From: an uncultured Oscillospiraceae bacterium
GTDB lineage: Bacteria > Bacillota > Clostridia > Oscillospirales > Acutalibacteraceae
Assembly (NCBI GenBank): GCA_900540275.1
Contig: UQFO01000021.1
Coordinates: 1-39,237 of the forward strand
DNA length: 39,237 nucleotides
Direction of reading: 5' to 3'
Shown here: positions 14,926-23,386 of the stretch, in pieces
Layout: each line of letters opens with the position of its first letter
Position numbering within the stretch: position 1 is the first letter of the stretch
Notes under the pieces: generated by a model
Databases searched by the model: none
The model's input: the letters and a program-made list of their open reading frames with translations, nothing else
Told to the model about the DNA's origin: nothing
Translations under genes and position numbers: made by a program

Positions 14926-15381
14926 ATGATGAAACGTAATGGCCTGTTGGTTTTGCTTTGCTGCCTGCTTGTATTCCTTGCCGCCTGCTCCCCCGAGGCC
15001 GAAACACCACCCGCTTCGAGCGCTTACCAGAAAGAAACCGCGGCGACCTCCGGCAAGCCGGAGGCTTATAATAAAATAACTGCTGAGTATGCAAAAGCGA
15101 TGATGGATAAGGGCGGAGTGGTAGTGGTCGATGTCAGGACGGAGGATGAATATCGTGAGGCACATATTAAAGACGCCGTGCTTGTACCGAACGAATCCCT
15201 GGATAACGGCAAACGGCCGGAAAAGCTGCCGGACCCTGAGGCAATCCTGCTGGTTTACTGCCGTACGGGCGTCAGGAGCAAAGAGGCGTCGCAAAAGCTC
15301 GAGGAGCTTGGGTACAAGCATATATATGATTTCGGGGGAATCGCGGACTGGCCGTATGATACGGTATCCGGGGAGGAATGA
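14926..15381 (+). CDS. Rhodanese-domain lipoprotein
   Basis: Extracellular membrane-anchored sulfurtransferase, 151 aa. The signal peptide ends in FLAAC (lipid-modified Cys near residue 21). The rhodanese domain (about 50-150) has VVDVRTEDEYREAHIKDAVLVP and the active-site loop YCRTGVRS, in which Cys carries the persulfide. Preceded by GAAGGAGAAAG; the second ATG of the MM pair is equally possible. About 75 bp separate it from the gene before, with no terminator, so it stays in the operon. A role in handling sulfane sulfur together with the TlpA-like protein is inferred. Confidence 0.88.
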   Translation: MMKRNGLLVLLCCLLVFLAACSPEAETPPASSAYQKETAATSGKPEAYNKITAEYAKAMMDKGGVVVVDVRTEDEYREAHIKDAVLVPNESLDNGKRPEKLPDPEAILLVYCRTGVRSKEASQKLEELGYKHIYDFGGIADWPYDTVSGEE

Positions 15382-15384
15382 CGC

Positions 15385-15825
15385 ATGACCAGTGAATTTG
15401 GAATCGCGGTCCATGCGCTTGTGTATCTCAACCACAAAGCGAGAACGCTCTCAAGCGAGGAGCTGGCGGAGAATATTTGTACCAACCCGGCGCGTGTGCG
15501 CAAAATTATGGCACTGCTGAAAAGGGCGGGCTTGATTGAAACAAAAGAAGGCGCGGAGGGCGGCTATCTTTTCTGCCGGAAGGCGGAGGAAGTAACCCTC
15601 AGCGAGGTAGGAAAGGCGCTCGGCACGGCTTTCGTTTCTGTTTCCTGGAAAAGCGGGAACGAGGATATGGACTGCTATATCGCGTCCGGCATGGCGGGAA
15701 TTATGGACGGGATTTACGCGCAGCTCAACAAGCTTTGCGGTAAACATTTGGAGAGCATCTCCATAGGGGACATTGACGATAAAATATTTTCCGGCCGGAC
15801 GCGCGGCCAGCTGAAGAAAAAGTAG
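15385..15825 (+). CDS. Rrf2-family transcriptional regulator
   Basis: 146 aa. The N-terminal winged helix (LNHKARTLSSEELAENICTNPARVRKIMALLKRAGLIETKEGAEGGY) is typical Rrf2, with the recognition helix and the GGY wing. The usual three-Cys cluster loop of IscR/NsrR is missing; just two other Cys remain (in MDCYI and KLCGK), so it may sense thiol state or not use a cluster. Three bp behind the rhodanese gene and 15 bp before the flavoprotein gene, inside the operon. It likely controls its own operon through the dyad at 12805-12825. Confidence 0.87.
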   Translation: MTSEFGIAVHALVYLNHKARTLSSEELAENICTNPARVRKIMALLKRAGLIETKEGAEGGYLFCRKAEEVTLSEVGKALGTAFVSVSWKSGNEDMDCYIASGMAGIMDGIYAQLNKLCGKHLESISIGDIDDKIFSGRTRGQLKKK

Positions 15826-15840
15826 AAGGGCGGGTTATTT

Positions 15841-17232
15841 ATGAAAAAATACGACGCGGTTATCATTGGGTTCGGCAAGGGCGGGAAAACGCTGGCGGGG
15901 GCGCTCGCGGCCGCCGGCAAAACAGTAGCCATAATAGAGCGTTCCGCGCAGATGTACGGCGGTACCTGCATCAATGTGGGCTGTATCCCGACCAAATCGT
16001 TTGTCAACAGCGCGCAGGAAGCAAAGAATTTACCCGGCGGCTTTGATGAAAAAGCGGCGCGCTACAAAAGGGCGGTGGAGGAAAAGGAGCGGCTGACAGG
16101 CGCGCTACGCAAAAAAAATTTCGACAAGCTAAACAGCCTGCCGAATGTAGATGTGATAACAGGAACCGCCTCGTTTGACAGCCCGAACCAGCTTTCTGTC
16201 CAAACGGATTTTGAGACGTTCAGCATAGAGTCCGAACAAATTTTTATCAATACCGGTTCCCGCCCGTTTATACCCCCGATTCCGGGGATTCAAAACAATC
16301 CGTTTGTATTTGTAAGCGAAACCCTGCTTAATCTAAACGAATTGCCGCGGCGGCTTGTTATCATCGGCGGCGGCTATATTTGTATGGAGTTTGCCTCTAT
16401 TTACGCAAATTTCGGAGCACAGGTGACCGTTATCCAGGACGGCGCGGTATTCCTGCCGCGCGAAGATGAAGAAATTGCCGAAGCGGTTTTAAAAAGCTTA
16501 AACGAACGCGGTGTGCGCGTACTGCGGTCAGCCGAAGTTTATAAGGTTACGCAGGAAAACGGGCATGCGTCAGTTTATGTTGAATCTCCGCGGGGAAGAG
16601 AGAAAATTGAAGCGCAGGCGGTACTCGTAGCAGCTGGCCGCCGGCCAAACATAGATGCCCTGCATCTGGAAAACGCGGGTGTGGAGATAACGCCGCGCGG
16701 CGCTGTTAAAACGGATGAGCGTCTGCGAACGAACGTCCCGCATATTTGGGCAATGGGAGATGTAACTGGGGGGCTTCAGTTTACGTATGTCTCCCTTGAT
16801 GATTTTCGCGTTGTAAAATCACAGCTGCTGGGCGGCGGGCAGCGCACAACAAAGAACCGCGGCGCCGTTCCCTACAGCGTATTTTTAGACCCGCCGTTTT
16901 CCCGCGTGGGCCTGACTGAAAAAGAAGCGCGCGAAAAGGGTTACGATGTACTGACGGCAAAGCTTGCCGCCGCTGCTGTCCCGAAGGCACAGGTGCTTTT
17001 GCAGCCGCAGGGGCTTCTCAAGGCGGTTATCGATAAAAAAACAGGCTTGATTCTCGGCGCGCATCTTTTCTGTGTGGAATCGCATGAAATGATTAACCTG
17101 CTCAAGCTTGCAATCGATTCAAGCATACCTTATACAGTGCTCCGTGACAATATTTATACGCATCCGACGATGAGCGAGGCTTTAAATGATTTGTTTTCCT
17201 CCATTCAGGAAGACGCGCATGAAACAGAATAA
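15841..17232 (+). CDS. RclA/MerA-like FAD-dependent disulfide reductase
   Basis: 463 aa, pyridine nucleotide-disulfide oxidoreductase class I. The N-terminus KYDAVIIGFGKGGKTLA, the segment RSAQMYGGTCINVGCIPTK with redox pair C43/C48, the NAD site VIIGGGYICMEFASIYANFG and the C-terminal THPTMSEALNDLF with its catalytic His all fit. FGKxGKTLA with AQMYGGTCIN is closest to RclA and the streptococcal MerA/Har group, which reduce hypothiocyanous acid and protect against reactive chlorine. It lacks the extra Cys pairs of true mercuric reductases. Last gene of the redox operon; a terminator follows. The HOSCN assignment rests on motif resemblance. Confidence 0.85.
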   Translation: MKKYDAVIIGFGKGGKTLAGALAAAGKTVAIIERSAQMYGGTCINVGCIPTKSFVNSAQEAKNLPGGFDEKAARYKRAVEEKERLTGALRKKNFDKLNSLPNVDVITGTASFDSPNQLSVQTDFETFSIESEQIFINTGSRPFIPPIPGIQNNPFVFVSETLLNLNELPRRLVIIGGGYICMEFASIYANFGAQVTVIQDGAVFLPREDEEIAEAVLKSLNERGVRVLRSAEVYKVTQENGHASVYVESPRGREKIEAQAVLVAAGRRPNIDALHLENAGVEITPRGAVKTDERLRTNVPHIWAMGDVTGGLQFTYVSLDDFRVVKSQLLGGGQRTTKNRGAVPYSVFLDPPFSRVGLTEKEAREKGYDVLTAKLAAAAVPKAQVLLQPQGLLKAVIDKKTGLILGAHLFCVESHEMINLLKLAIDSSIPYTVLRDNIYTHPTMSEALNDLFSSIQEDAHETE

Positions 17233-17238
17233 TAAAAA

Positions 17239-17266
17239 ATGGGACTCTGCCAAAACAGAGCCCCAT
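17239..17266. terminator. Bidirectional terminator
   Basis: ATGGGACTCTG and CAGAGCCCCAT pair with one A-C mismatch, flanked by AAAAA and TTATTT. It lies between convergent genes. Confidence 0.7.
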
Positions 17267-17286
17267 TATTTATAGCGGTATTATCG

Positions 17287-17511
17287 TCAGGACTGGGTGC
17301 GGAGATGGCCGTCGCCGGCTTCGGTGCGGTCGCGGAACAAAAGCGAAATACACCAGATTGCAGCAAGACCTACAAGCGTGTAGATAATTCTGCTTACGAT
17401 ACCGGTCTGTCCGCCGCAAATCCATGCAACGAGATCAAACTGGAAGATGCCGATAGCGCCCCAGTTGATGCCGCCGATAATTGCCAGGATAAGACAAATT
17501 TTGTCGAGCAT
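17287..17511 (-). CDS. DUF378 family membrane protein
   Basis: 74 aa, two membrane segments, with the DUF378 core LAIIGGINWGAIGIFQFDLV. The ATG at 17511 follows AAAGGAGGAAGAAAC; upstream ATGs lie before this site. Function unknown. It is read together with the zinc-ribbon membrane protein that lies upstream on the same strand. Confidence 0.85.
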   Translation of the reverse strand: MLDKICLILAIIGGINWGAIGIFQFDLVAWICGGQTGIVSRIIYTLVGLAAIWCISLLFRDRTEAGDGHLRTQS

Positions 17512-17561
17512 GTTTCTTCCTCCTTTTCCTTTTGGGATTATCATTCCCATAGAAAAAAGAA

Positions 17562-17945
17562 TTATGCGGCTAAAACAGTCAGGCCCAAAACAATGGCTGC
17601 AACGCCGAGTACAATTGCGGCGCTTCCAATAATTTTGACGATTTTTATCGTCTTTTGAATTTTAAATTTTTGCAGCATATCGGGCGTGCCAAAGGGGAAA
17701 AAGAAGTACAATAGCCCCAGGAAAACCAGGGCGGTTCCCGCAATGTACGCGCCAACCTGCGCCTGGAACAGCGTCCAGAACAGCCCGACGGTAAGCGCAA
17801 GGAGGCCGGTAAAATTAATAAATGAAAACAGCTTTCTTTTATTCCTGGTCAGGCTGTAATATTTACCCGCCTGTTCTTCGCAGCGTTTACCGCAGTATTG
17901 CTCGTAATATGAAATTTCTTTGGCACAATATTCACAGTGCTTCAT
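17562..17945 (-). CDS. Zinc-ribbon membrane protein of unknown function
   Basis: 127 aa. The N-terminus has a zinc-knuckle-like motif CEYCAKEISYYEQYCGKRC, as in small DUF2116-type proteins. Three hydrophobic stretches follow (about 45-66, 70-92 and 105-125). Of the two close ATGs the second (17945) has AAGGA at proper distance. Probably co-transcribed with the DUF378 gene 50 bp downstream. Confidence 0.65.
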   Translation of the reverse strand: MKHCEYCAKEISYYEQYCGKRCEEQAGKYYSLTRNKRKLFSFINFTGLLALTVGLFWTLFQAQVGAYIAGTALVFLGLLYFFFPFGTPDMLQKFKIQKTIKIVKIIGSAAIVLGVAAIVLGLTVLAA

Positions 17946-18010
17946 TTGTATCATTCCTTAAAATTCGGCGTTTATCATTTATTATATTCTGTTTACGGGT
18001 AATGTCAACC

Positions 18011-18388
18011 TTAAGGAACGAACGGCTTATTTAAAAAGAATAAAACAGTGGTATATATTCCGGCGGCCTGCAGTCCCCACTGATAAATCAGCAGAATCGT
18101 AAAGACTAATTTCTTAGGCTTTATCCTCCTCTGCCTGCGCAGCTTTTTATAACCGGCAATTGATACCGCGTTATTTGCTAAAAGGAAAAAATTCAAATAA
18201 ATAATGGGCGTTGCGTAATGAAAAATCGTGCTGGAATTAGAGTTGTTTAATAAGAACACCGCCACGATTAGGGCAAAGGCCAGCGTACTGAAAATCAGCG
18301 CAGTCCAAATCCATTCACGGAAGCTGCGCGGAAGAAACGGCGGCCTGCCTTGATTGGATTTCCTGCGCGGTTTGTTTTTGCGGGTCAT
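18011..18388 (-). CDS. Small basic-headed membrane protein of unknown function
   Basis: 125 aa. A positively charged N-terminus (MTRKNKPRRKSNQ) precedes three predicted membrane segments (about 28-48, 55-78 and 95-118). No recognised domain. ATG at 18388 follows GGGAGG at a spacing of about eight. Upstream in-frame ATGs lack a ribosome site. Membrane orientation should be N-terminus inside. Confidence 0.6.
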   Translation of the reverse strand: MTRKNKPRRKSNQGRPPFLPRSFREWIWTALIFSTLAFALIVAVFLLNNSNSSTIFHYATPIIYLNFFLLANNAVSIAGYKKLRRQRRIKPKKLVFTILLIYQWGLQAAGIYTTVLFFLNKPFVP

Positions 18389-18526
18389 GGGCTCTGCCTC
18401 CCTTATGTATACATCCCGATTATAGCAAAAAAGAGGCGGCATTAAAAGCGGATGTGAAGATTGCCCGCCGCGTTTTTTATAGCGTTATAGTTTTATTAAG
18501 GGGTTCATTGTGAAAGGAGAATCGAG

Positions 18527-19387
18527 ATGATGTGGCTTTTCTTTGCGATTGCTTCCGCTTTTTTTGCGGGCGTTACGGCAATACTTGCTAAAATAGGCGT
18601 TAAGAAAACCGATTCGACCGTAGCGACAGCAATCAGGACCGCCGTTATCCTCCTGTTTTCCTGGCTCCTTGTTTTTCTTACGGGCGCGCAGGCGTCGCTT
18701 GCGCTTGTTGATGGAAAAACGCTTCTGTTTTTAATCTTATCGGGTTTATCTACAGGCGCGTCGTGGCTCTTTTATTTTAAGGCGCTTGTAAACGGAGACG
18801 TCAACAAGGTGGCGCCAATCGATAAATCAAGCACAATCCTGACAATTTTGCTGGCCTTTTTGCTGCTTGGGGAACCGGTTTCTCCTGGAAAGGGTGCGGG
18901 GATTATCGTAATGGCCCTTGGCACCTTTCTGATGCTTGAACGGCGCGGCGCAGTAAAAAGCGGGGAGAAAAAGAATTGGCTGCTTTATGCCGTGCTTTCC
19001 GCGGTCTTTGCAAGCCTGACCGCAATCTTGGGAAAGGTCGGAATTACGCATATCGATTCCAATCTCGGTACGGCAATCCGTACGGCAGTGGTTCTGGTTA
19101 TGGCATGGGCAATGGTATTCATCACCCGAAAGCAGGGTGAAATCAGGCATATTGACCGGAAAAGCTGGATTTTTATCTGTCTGTCAGGGGTGACGACAGG
19201 GCTTTCATGGCTTTGTTACTACAGGGCGCTTCAGAGCGGGCAGGCAAGCATTGTCGTACCAATCGATAAGCTCAGTATCGTAGTGACGGTTGCGCTTTCC
19301 TGGCTGTTCCTGAAGGAGCGGCTGACAAAAAAATCCTTCTTGGGCCTTATCCTGATAATAGCCGGCACGTTCTGCCTGCTGATTTGA
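18527..19387 (+). CDS. EamA-family (DMT superfamily) transporter
   Basis: 286 aa, ten predicted membrane segments made of two homologous EamA repeats. The duplication is plain: AGVTAILAKIGVKKTDSTVATAI in the first half against ASLTAILGKVGITHIDSNLGTAI in the second, and LSGLSTGASWLFYFKALVNGD against LSGVTTGLSWLCYYRALQSGQ. Members export amino acids or other metabolites; the substrate cannot be told. Preceded by GAAAGGAGAATCGAG. ATG at 18527 or the next codon. Confidence 0.9.
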   Translation: MMWLFFAIASAFFAGVTAILAKIGVKKTDSTVATAIRTAVILLFSWLLVFLTGAQASLALVDGKTLLFLILSGLSTGASWLFYFKALVNGDVNKVAPIDKSSTILTILLAFLLLGEPVSPGKGAGIIVMALGTFLMLERRGAVKSGEKKNWLLYAVLSAVFASLTAILGKVGITHIDSNLGTAIRTAVVLVMAWAMVFITRKQGEIRHIDRKSWIFICLSGVTTGLSWLCYYRALQSGQASIVVPIDKLSIVVTVALSWLFLKERLTKKSFLGLILIIAGTFCLLI

Positions 19388-19454
19388 TATGGCTGTATGA
19401 AGCGGGCAGGAACGCGGAATACTAACATCAAACAAATTGCAGGGAGAGATTTAG

Positions 19455-19955
19455 ATGCAGATTACATTCCAGGGTAATCCCGTGACATTAAAAGGGATAC
19501 CGCTTAAAACCGGCGACCAGATGCCGGATTTTAGCTTGACGGACAATTCCATGCGGCAGGTGCAAAGCGGCAGCCTTGAGGGAATTCGCGTATTCGCGGC
19601 TGTCCCGTCGCTCGATACGGGCGTATGCGATGCGGAAATTAAAAAATTTAACGCGAAAGCTTCACAGCTTCCGGAAGTCCATATATATGCCATAAGCTGC
19701 GACCTTCCGTTTGCCCAGGCCCGCTGGTGCGGTGCTGAAGGAGTCGATAAGGTACAGACGCTTTCTGATTACAGGGACAGGAGTTTCGGGCTTGCAACCG
19801 GTACGCTGGTTGACGGGCTTATGCTGCTGACGCGTGCCGTTTTTATTGTAGACGAAAACGGAAAGGTCCAATATGCGCAATACGTGCCGGAAATTACCCA
19901 GCATCCGGATTATGAGGCCGCTTACCGCGTGTTGGCTGAGCTTACGGGCAAATAA
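19455..19955 (+). CDS. tpx: Thiol peroxidase (atypical 2-Cys peroxiredoxin)
   Basis: Reduces hydroperoxides with thioredoxin as donor. 166 aa, the family length. Peroxidatic Cys58 in PSLDTGVCDAE, resolving Cys92 in ARWCGAEG; F/D context SCDLPFAQARW is standard Tpx. An additional Cys (82) replaces the usual Ala in SADLPF. Preceded by AGGGAGAG. Transcribed after the EamA gene with a 67-bp gap and no clear terminator, so co-transcription is possible. Confidence 0.95.
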   Translation: MQITFQGNPVTLKGIPLKTGDQMPDFSLTDNSMRQVQSGSLEGIRVFAAVPSLDTGVCDAEIKKFNAKASQLPEVHIYAISCDLPFAQARWCGAEGVDKVQTLSDYRDRSFGLATGTLVDGLMLLTRAVFIVDENGKVQYAQYVPEITQHPDYEAAYRVLAELTGK

Positions 19956-20033
19956 TCGGCACGTGCTTTTTATTTTACCATACCGTCATGTTCCGGTGTG
20001 ATTAGGGCATACTAATTACAAAGGAGTGTTCGT

Positions 20034-20402
20034 ATGGAAAAAGAAAAGCAAAGGAAAATTTGTCCCGCCTGTTATTTTGAAAACGACCCGCAAACGCGTT
20101 ATTGCCAGCGCTGCGGAGGGTATTTTGAACCCCATATGACGCTGCGGGATATGTTCAGCGACCCGGAAACTGTTGTGGCGAATATTGGCGGTATTAATGA
20201 CAGGGAAGTATCGATTATGCCGCTCGGAGGATTTACAATTAAAGGCTTTGAGCGTAAGATGCAGGCGCAAAACGGCGTCTCTTTCGATGAGACTGGCGCG
20301 CGCGTCTCTCCGCTTAGGGACGGTTCCTGGTATTGCCCGGACTGCGGCGTGCACAATACGGCCGCGAGCCTGTCGTGCAAGGAATGCGGAAAATATAAAT
20401 AA
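20034..20402 (+). CDS. Double zinc-ribbon protein of unknown function
   Basis: 122 aa. Two four-Cys zinc ribbons flank a central region: C10, C13, C24, C27 and C101, C104, C115, C118. The middle (DREVSIMPLGGFTIKGFERKM) is not recognised. Such small double ribbons may bind nucleic acid or protein, but nothing here decides it. Strong site AAAGGAGTG. A terminator directly follows. Confidence 0.75.
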   Translation: MEKEKQRKICPACYFENDPQTRYCQRCGGYFEPHMTLRDMFSDPETVVANIGGINDREVSIMPLGGFTIKGFERKMQAQNGVSFDETGARVSPLRDGSWYCPDCGVHNTAASLSCKECGKYK

Positions 20403-20431
20403 AAGCCGCGGGTGTTTATTGCCCGCGGCTT
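20403..20431. terminator. Bidirectional terminator between convergent genes
   Basis: AAGCCGCGGG (20403-20412) pairs with CCCGCGGCTT (20422-20431); T-rich on both exits. Confidence 0.85.
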
Positions 20432-20437
20432 AATCTT

Positions 20438-22057
20438 TTAACTTAGCTTTGTAAAACGCGCAACCAGCTGCCCGTTTTGCTCTACCGGTTCGGTAAACAT
20501 ATCATATGGGCGTACCCATAAGCCCTGTTCACCATACATCGCTTTATAAACGACGAGCTTTTCTCCTGTTTCACTGTGCTGTGCGATACCAATCACCTCA
20601 TACTCGTTTCCCTTGAAATGGCGGTAGCGCCCGCAGGTCACCGGGACAGGCGTTTCCTCCCGCTGGCAATCCTGTGGGACAGGCCCGCCCTGCACAAGCT
20701 TGCGCGTGAATTCCCCGTTATGGAGAACCAGAACGCGCGCTCCGTTTTGCGGGACAGGAATATTTGCCCATCCGTTATCCACCGTGAATACGTCCCCGGT
20801 CAGTGCGTCCGTCAGCTTTTGATAAGAGCCGTCAACGTGAAAGCCAATCCACTGTTCCGAATTTGCCACGTTGAGCGCGACATAAACGGTCTGCCCCTCG
20901 CAGCGGCGCATAAAGACGAGCTGCTCGTTTTTAATCACGGTGTTTTCGAAATCTCCGTATTGCAGCGCGGGCAGGGAACGCCTGGCACTGCCGAGCGTTT
21001 TAAGAAATGCGCACAGCGTCTCGTCAGCGTCCGGAATTGAGCCGAGGTCAAGGCAGGGACGCAGCTCCCTGTCGCTTTGGTTCGTCCGCGTGCCGTGAAT
21101 TCCCCACTCGCTTCCATAGTAAACGGACGGGACGCCCGGCATCGTGTAAAGCACGGTATAAATATTTTTCAGGTGTGCGCGGTCGCGGCAATTGTCGCCG
21201 ATTCGGTTGACGTCGTGGTTGTCGACGAAATTATAGGTGCAGATATTTTTGTAAATGCCGCCCTGCGCAAATTGGCGCTGGAGGGAGTGGGCGATTTCAA
21301 AATAGTTGTGGTCGTTGTGGGAGGAGTAAATTCCCTTGAAGCATTCGTAGTTGGTAACGGAATCGAGCATTTCCGGGTTGGCCCATCGGCTGTAATCGCC
21401 GTGGATGATTTCACCCATCAGCCAGAAATCCGGCTTTTTGTTTTTACAGAAGCCGCGCAGCGTGCGGAAAAAGTCCGGGTCGATGCAATCGGCCACGTCG
21501 AGCCGCAGGCCGTCGATGCCGAATTCGTCCATCCACATCCCGATTGCGCCGAGCAGGTGGCTCGTCACCTCCGGATTGCGCAGGTTTAATTTGACTAAAT
21601 CGTAGTGGCCGCTCCAGCCCTCGTACCAAAACGGGTCGCCCATCGGGCTTGAGCCGCCGAAATTAAGGTTTTGGAACCAGCCGCAGTAGGGGGAGGCTTC
21701 CCGCTTTTCCTGCACATCGCGGAATGCCCAGAATTCCCTGCCGACATGGTTGAACACGCCGTCCAGGATGATGCGGATACCGTTTTCATGCAGTTCCCCG
21801 CAAAGCCGTTTGAAGGATGCGTTGTCCCCAAGGCGCGTATCGATTTTATAATAATCCTTAGTGTCGTAGCCGTGCCTGCTCGAATCGAACAGCGGGCCGA
21901 TGTACAGCGCGTTCACGCCCAGCTCCTTTAAATGAGGAATCCATTCGGAAAGCTTATCGAGCCGGTATTCCACCTGGCCGTCGTTATATTCCGGCGCTCC
22001 GCAGAAGCCGAGCGGATAAATATGATAAAAGACAGATTCGTTAACCCAGTTGCCCAT
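20438..22057 (-). CDS. GH13 alpha-amylase family enzyme fused to a DUF1653 domain
   Basis: 539 aa, no signal peptide, so cytoplasmic. The GH13 barrel spans about residues 10-380 with region I LDGVFNHVG, the nucleophile D187 in DGLRLDVAD, the acid E216 in MGEIIH, and FVDNHD with D282. A beta-sandwich domain follows. The last 65 residues (GRYRHFKGNEYEVIGIAQHS to the end) are a DUF1653 domain, normally a free-standing protein of about 70 aa. Likely acts on maltodextrins or internal alpha-glucans. ATG at 22057 follows AAAGGTGAT; the GTG at 22069 overlaps that site. Monocistronic. Confidence 0.92.
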   Translation of the reverse strand: MGNWVNESVFYHIYPLGFCGAPEYNDGQVEYRLDKLSEWIPHLKELGVNALYIGPLFDSSRHGYDTKDYYKIDTRLGDNASFKRLCGELHENGIRIILDGVFNHVGREFWAFRDVQEKREASPYCGWFQNLNFGGSSPMGDPFWYEGWSGHYDLVKLNLRNPEVTSHLLGAIGMWMDEFGIDGLRLDVADCIDPDFFRTLRGFCKNKKPDFWLMGEIIHGDYSRWANPEMLDSVTNYECFKGIYSSHNDHNYFEIAHSLQRQFAQGGIYKNICTYNFVDNHDVNRIGDNCRDRAHLKNIYTVLYTMPGVPSVYYGSEWGIHGTRTNQSDRELRPCLDLGSIPDADETLCAFLKTLGSARRSLPALQYGDFENTVIKNEQLVFMRRCEGQTVYVALNVANSEQWIGFHVDGSYQKLTDALTGDVFTVDNGWANIPVPQNGARVLVLHNGEFTRKLVQGGPVPQDCQREETPVPVTCGRYRHFKGNEYEVIGIAQHSETGEKLVVYKAMYGEQGLWVRPYDMFTEPVEQNGQLVARFTKLS

Positions 22058-22166
22058 AATTAATATCACCTTTGTTCATAAATTGCCGCTTTGCCGTGTG
22101 TTTACAAAACGGAGACACCATTATAACATAAAGCGCCGCGGCGTACAAGAAGGGGCGCGGCTTCCT

Positions 22167-22195
22167 TTGACACATGGCACACCCCATGCTATAAT
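22167..22195 (+). promoter_or_regulatory. Consensus SigA promoter of the pyrophosphatase gene
   Basis: TTGACA (22167-22172), 17-bp spacer, TATAAT (22190-22195). Both hexamers perfect. Confidence 0.8.
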
Positions 22196-22230
22196 AGTTC
22201 CAATATATTATGGGAGGGAATCACGCAGAT

Positions 22231-22764
22231 ATGAATATATGGCATGATATCGATTCCTCGCGGATTAATCCGAAGGATTTTATGGTCGTTATCGAAATTC
22301 CCAAAGGCAGCAAGACGAAATATGAGCTTGATAAGCATACGGGCCTGCTCGAGCTTGACCGGATACTTTACACCTCCACGCATTATCCGGCGAACTATGG
22401 CTTTATCCCCCGTACATACGCGGATGATTTCGACCCGCTCGACGTACTGGTGCTCTGCAGCCAGACCGTTTACCCGATGACGCTGATCCGCTGCTATCCA
22501 ATCGGCGTAATCAGCATGGTAGACAACGGCAGGAACGACGAAAAAATCATTGCGATTCCCTTCAACGACCCAACCTATAACGACTATACGGACATCAGCC
22601 AGCTTCCAAAGCATATTTTTGACGAAATGCGCCACTTCTTCTCCGTCTACAAAACGCTCGAAAACAAGGAAACGGCGGTCAACGAGGTTATGGGCTCGCA
22701 GGAGGCGGTTCAGATTGTGTCGGTAGCCATTGAGAGCTATAAAGAGAAATTCAATGTAAAATAA
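22231..22764 (+). CDS. ppa: Inorganic pyrophosphatase (family I)
   Basis: Hydrolyses pyrophosphate from biosynthetic reactions. 177 aa. The family I signature is DDFDPLDVLVL, with the metal-binding aspartates. Also SKTKYELDKHTGLLELDR and YPANYGFIPRT. ATG at 22231 follows GGGAGGG; an in-frame ATG at 22210 overlaps that site and is rejected. Probably co-transcribed with the membrane protein 23 bp downstream. Confidence 0.95.
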   Translation: MNIWHDIDSSRINPKDFMVVIEIPKGSKTKYELDKHTGLLELDRILYTSTHYPANYGFIPRTYADDFDPLDVLVLCSQTVYPMTLIRCYPIGVISMVDNGRNDEKIIAIPFNDPTYNDYTDISQLPKHIFDEMRHFFSVYKTLENKETAVNEVMGSQEAVQIVSVAIESYKEKFNVK

Positions 22765-22787
22765 GTGAAACGGGAAGGAACTGCGTT

Positions 22788-23342
22788 ATGATAGACAGGC
22801 CGAAGGAAATAGATGAGAGAACAGATGGAAAAAAGGTCAGGAACCTGCGCATCGCGCTGTGCGTTTTTTTTGTAATCATTACGGCGTGTATTTCGCTGCC
22901 GTTCGTTTTAGCGCAGAGCGGGACCGAGTACAAGGGGCTTACAGTTATCACCTTTTTCAGTAAGGCGTTTATGAGCGGCAACATCGCTCAGGGGCTTTTG
23001 TACCTGATGTTCGGTATTATTCCCGCCGCAGGCTTTTTTATCGCGGTGTTTGACCGCAAGCGTATGGTAAAAGGGATAGCGGGCGTTCTCTGCTCGGCTT
23101 TGGGCGCCGCGTGGGTGACCTTCTTCGTCGGCCCGGTCAATCTTTTGCCCGGCTCGCTGTTTTCTTTACTTTTATACATACTTACATTTATCCTGTCTGT
23201 CATGCTGTTACTTGCCAAGGCGGCGGAAAACCAAGAAAAGCTTCAGGCAAAGCAGAAGAAAAAGCAGGAGGAAGAGCATATCGTCATTAAAATGGACAAG
23301 GACGGTTCCGCTGCGGCGGAAAAGAAATCGGAAACCAAATAA
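22788..23342 (+). CDS. Four-TM membrane protein with a charged C-terminal tail
   Basis: 184 aa. Hydrophobic segments at about 22-43, 65-86, 95-112 and 118-142, then a highly charged, probably helical tail rich in Lys, Gln and Glu (KLQAKQKKKQEEEH). No recognised domain. Preceded by GGGAAGGAAC. It follows ppa closely and ends at a strong terminator. Function unknown. Confidence 0.7.
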   Translation: MIDRPKEIDERTDGKKVRNLRIALCVFFVIITACISLPFVLAQSGTEYKGLTVITFFSKAFMSGNIAQGLLYLMFGIIPAAGFFIAVFDRKRMVKGIAGVLCSALGAAWVTFFVGPVNLLPGSLFSLLLYILTFILSVMLLLAKAAENQEKLQAKQKKKQEEEHIVIKMDKDGSAAAEKKSETK

Positions 23343-23352
23343 ATGCAGCAAT

Positions 23353-23386
23353 AAAACGCCCGGACGAATAAACGTCCGGGCGTTTT
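23353..23386. terminator. Bidirectional terminator
   Basis: A 14-bp perfect stem AAAACGCCCGGACG / CGTCCGGGCGTTTT with a 6-nt loop between convergent genes. Confidence 0.9.

Noticed and set aside
15841..17232. Mercury-resistance operon (merA)
   Set aside because: No MerR, MerT/P or C-terminal vicinal Cys pair; the motifs fit the RclA group better.
21077..21589. 170-aa plus-strand open frame inside the GH13 gene
   Set aside because: It is antisense to a clear GH13 coding region, has no ribosome site and no recognisable motif.
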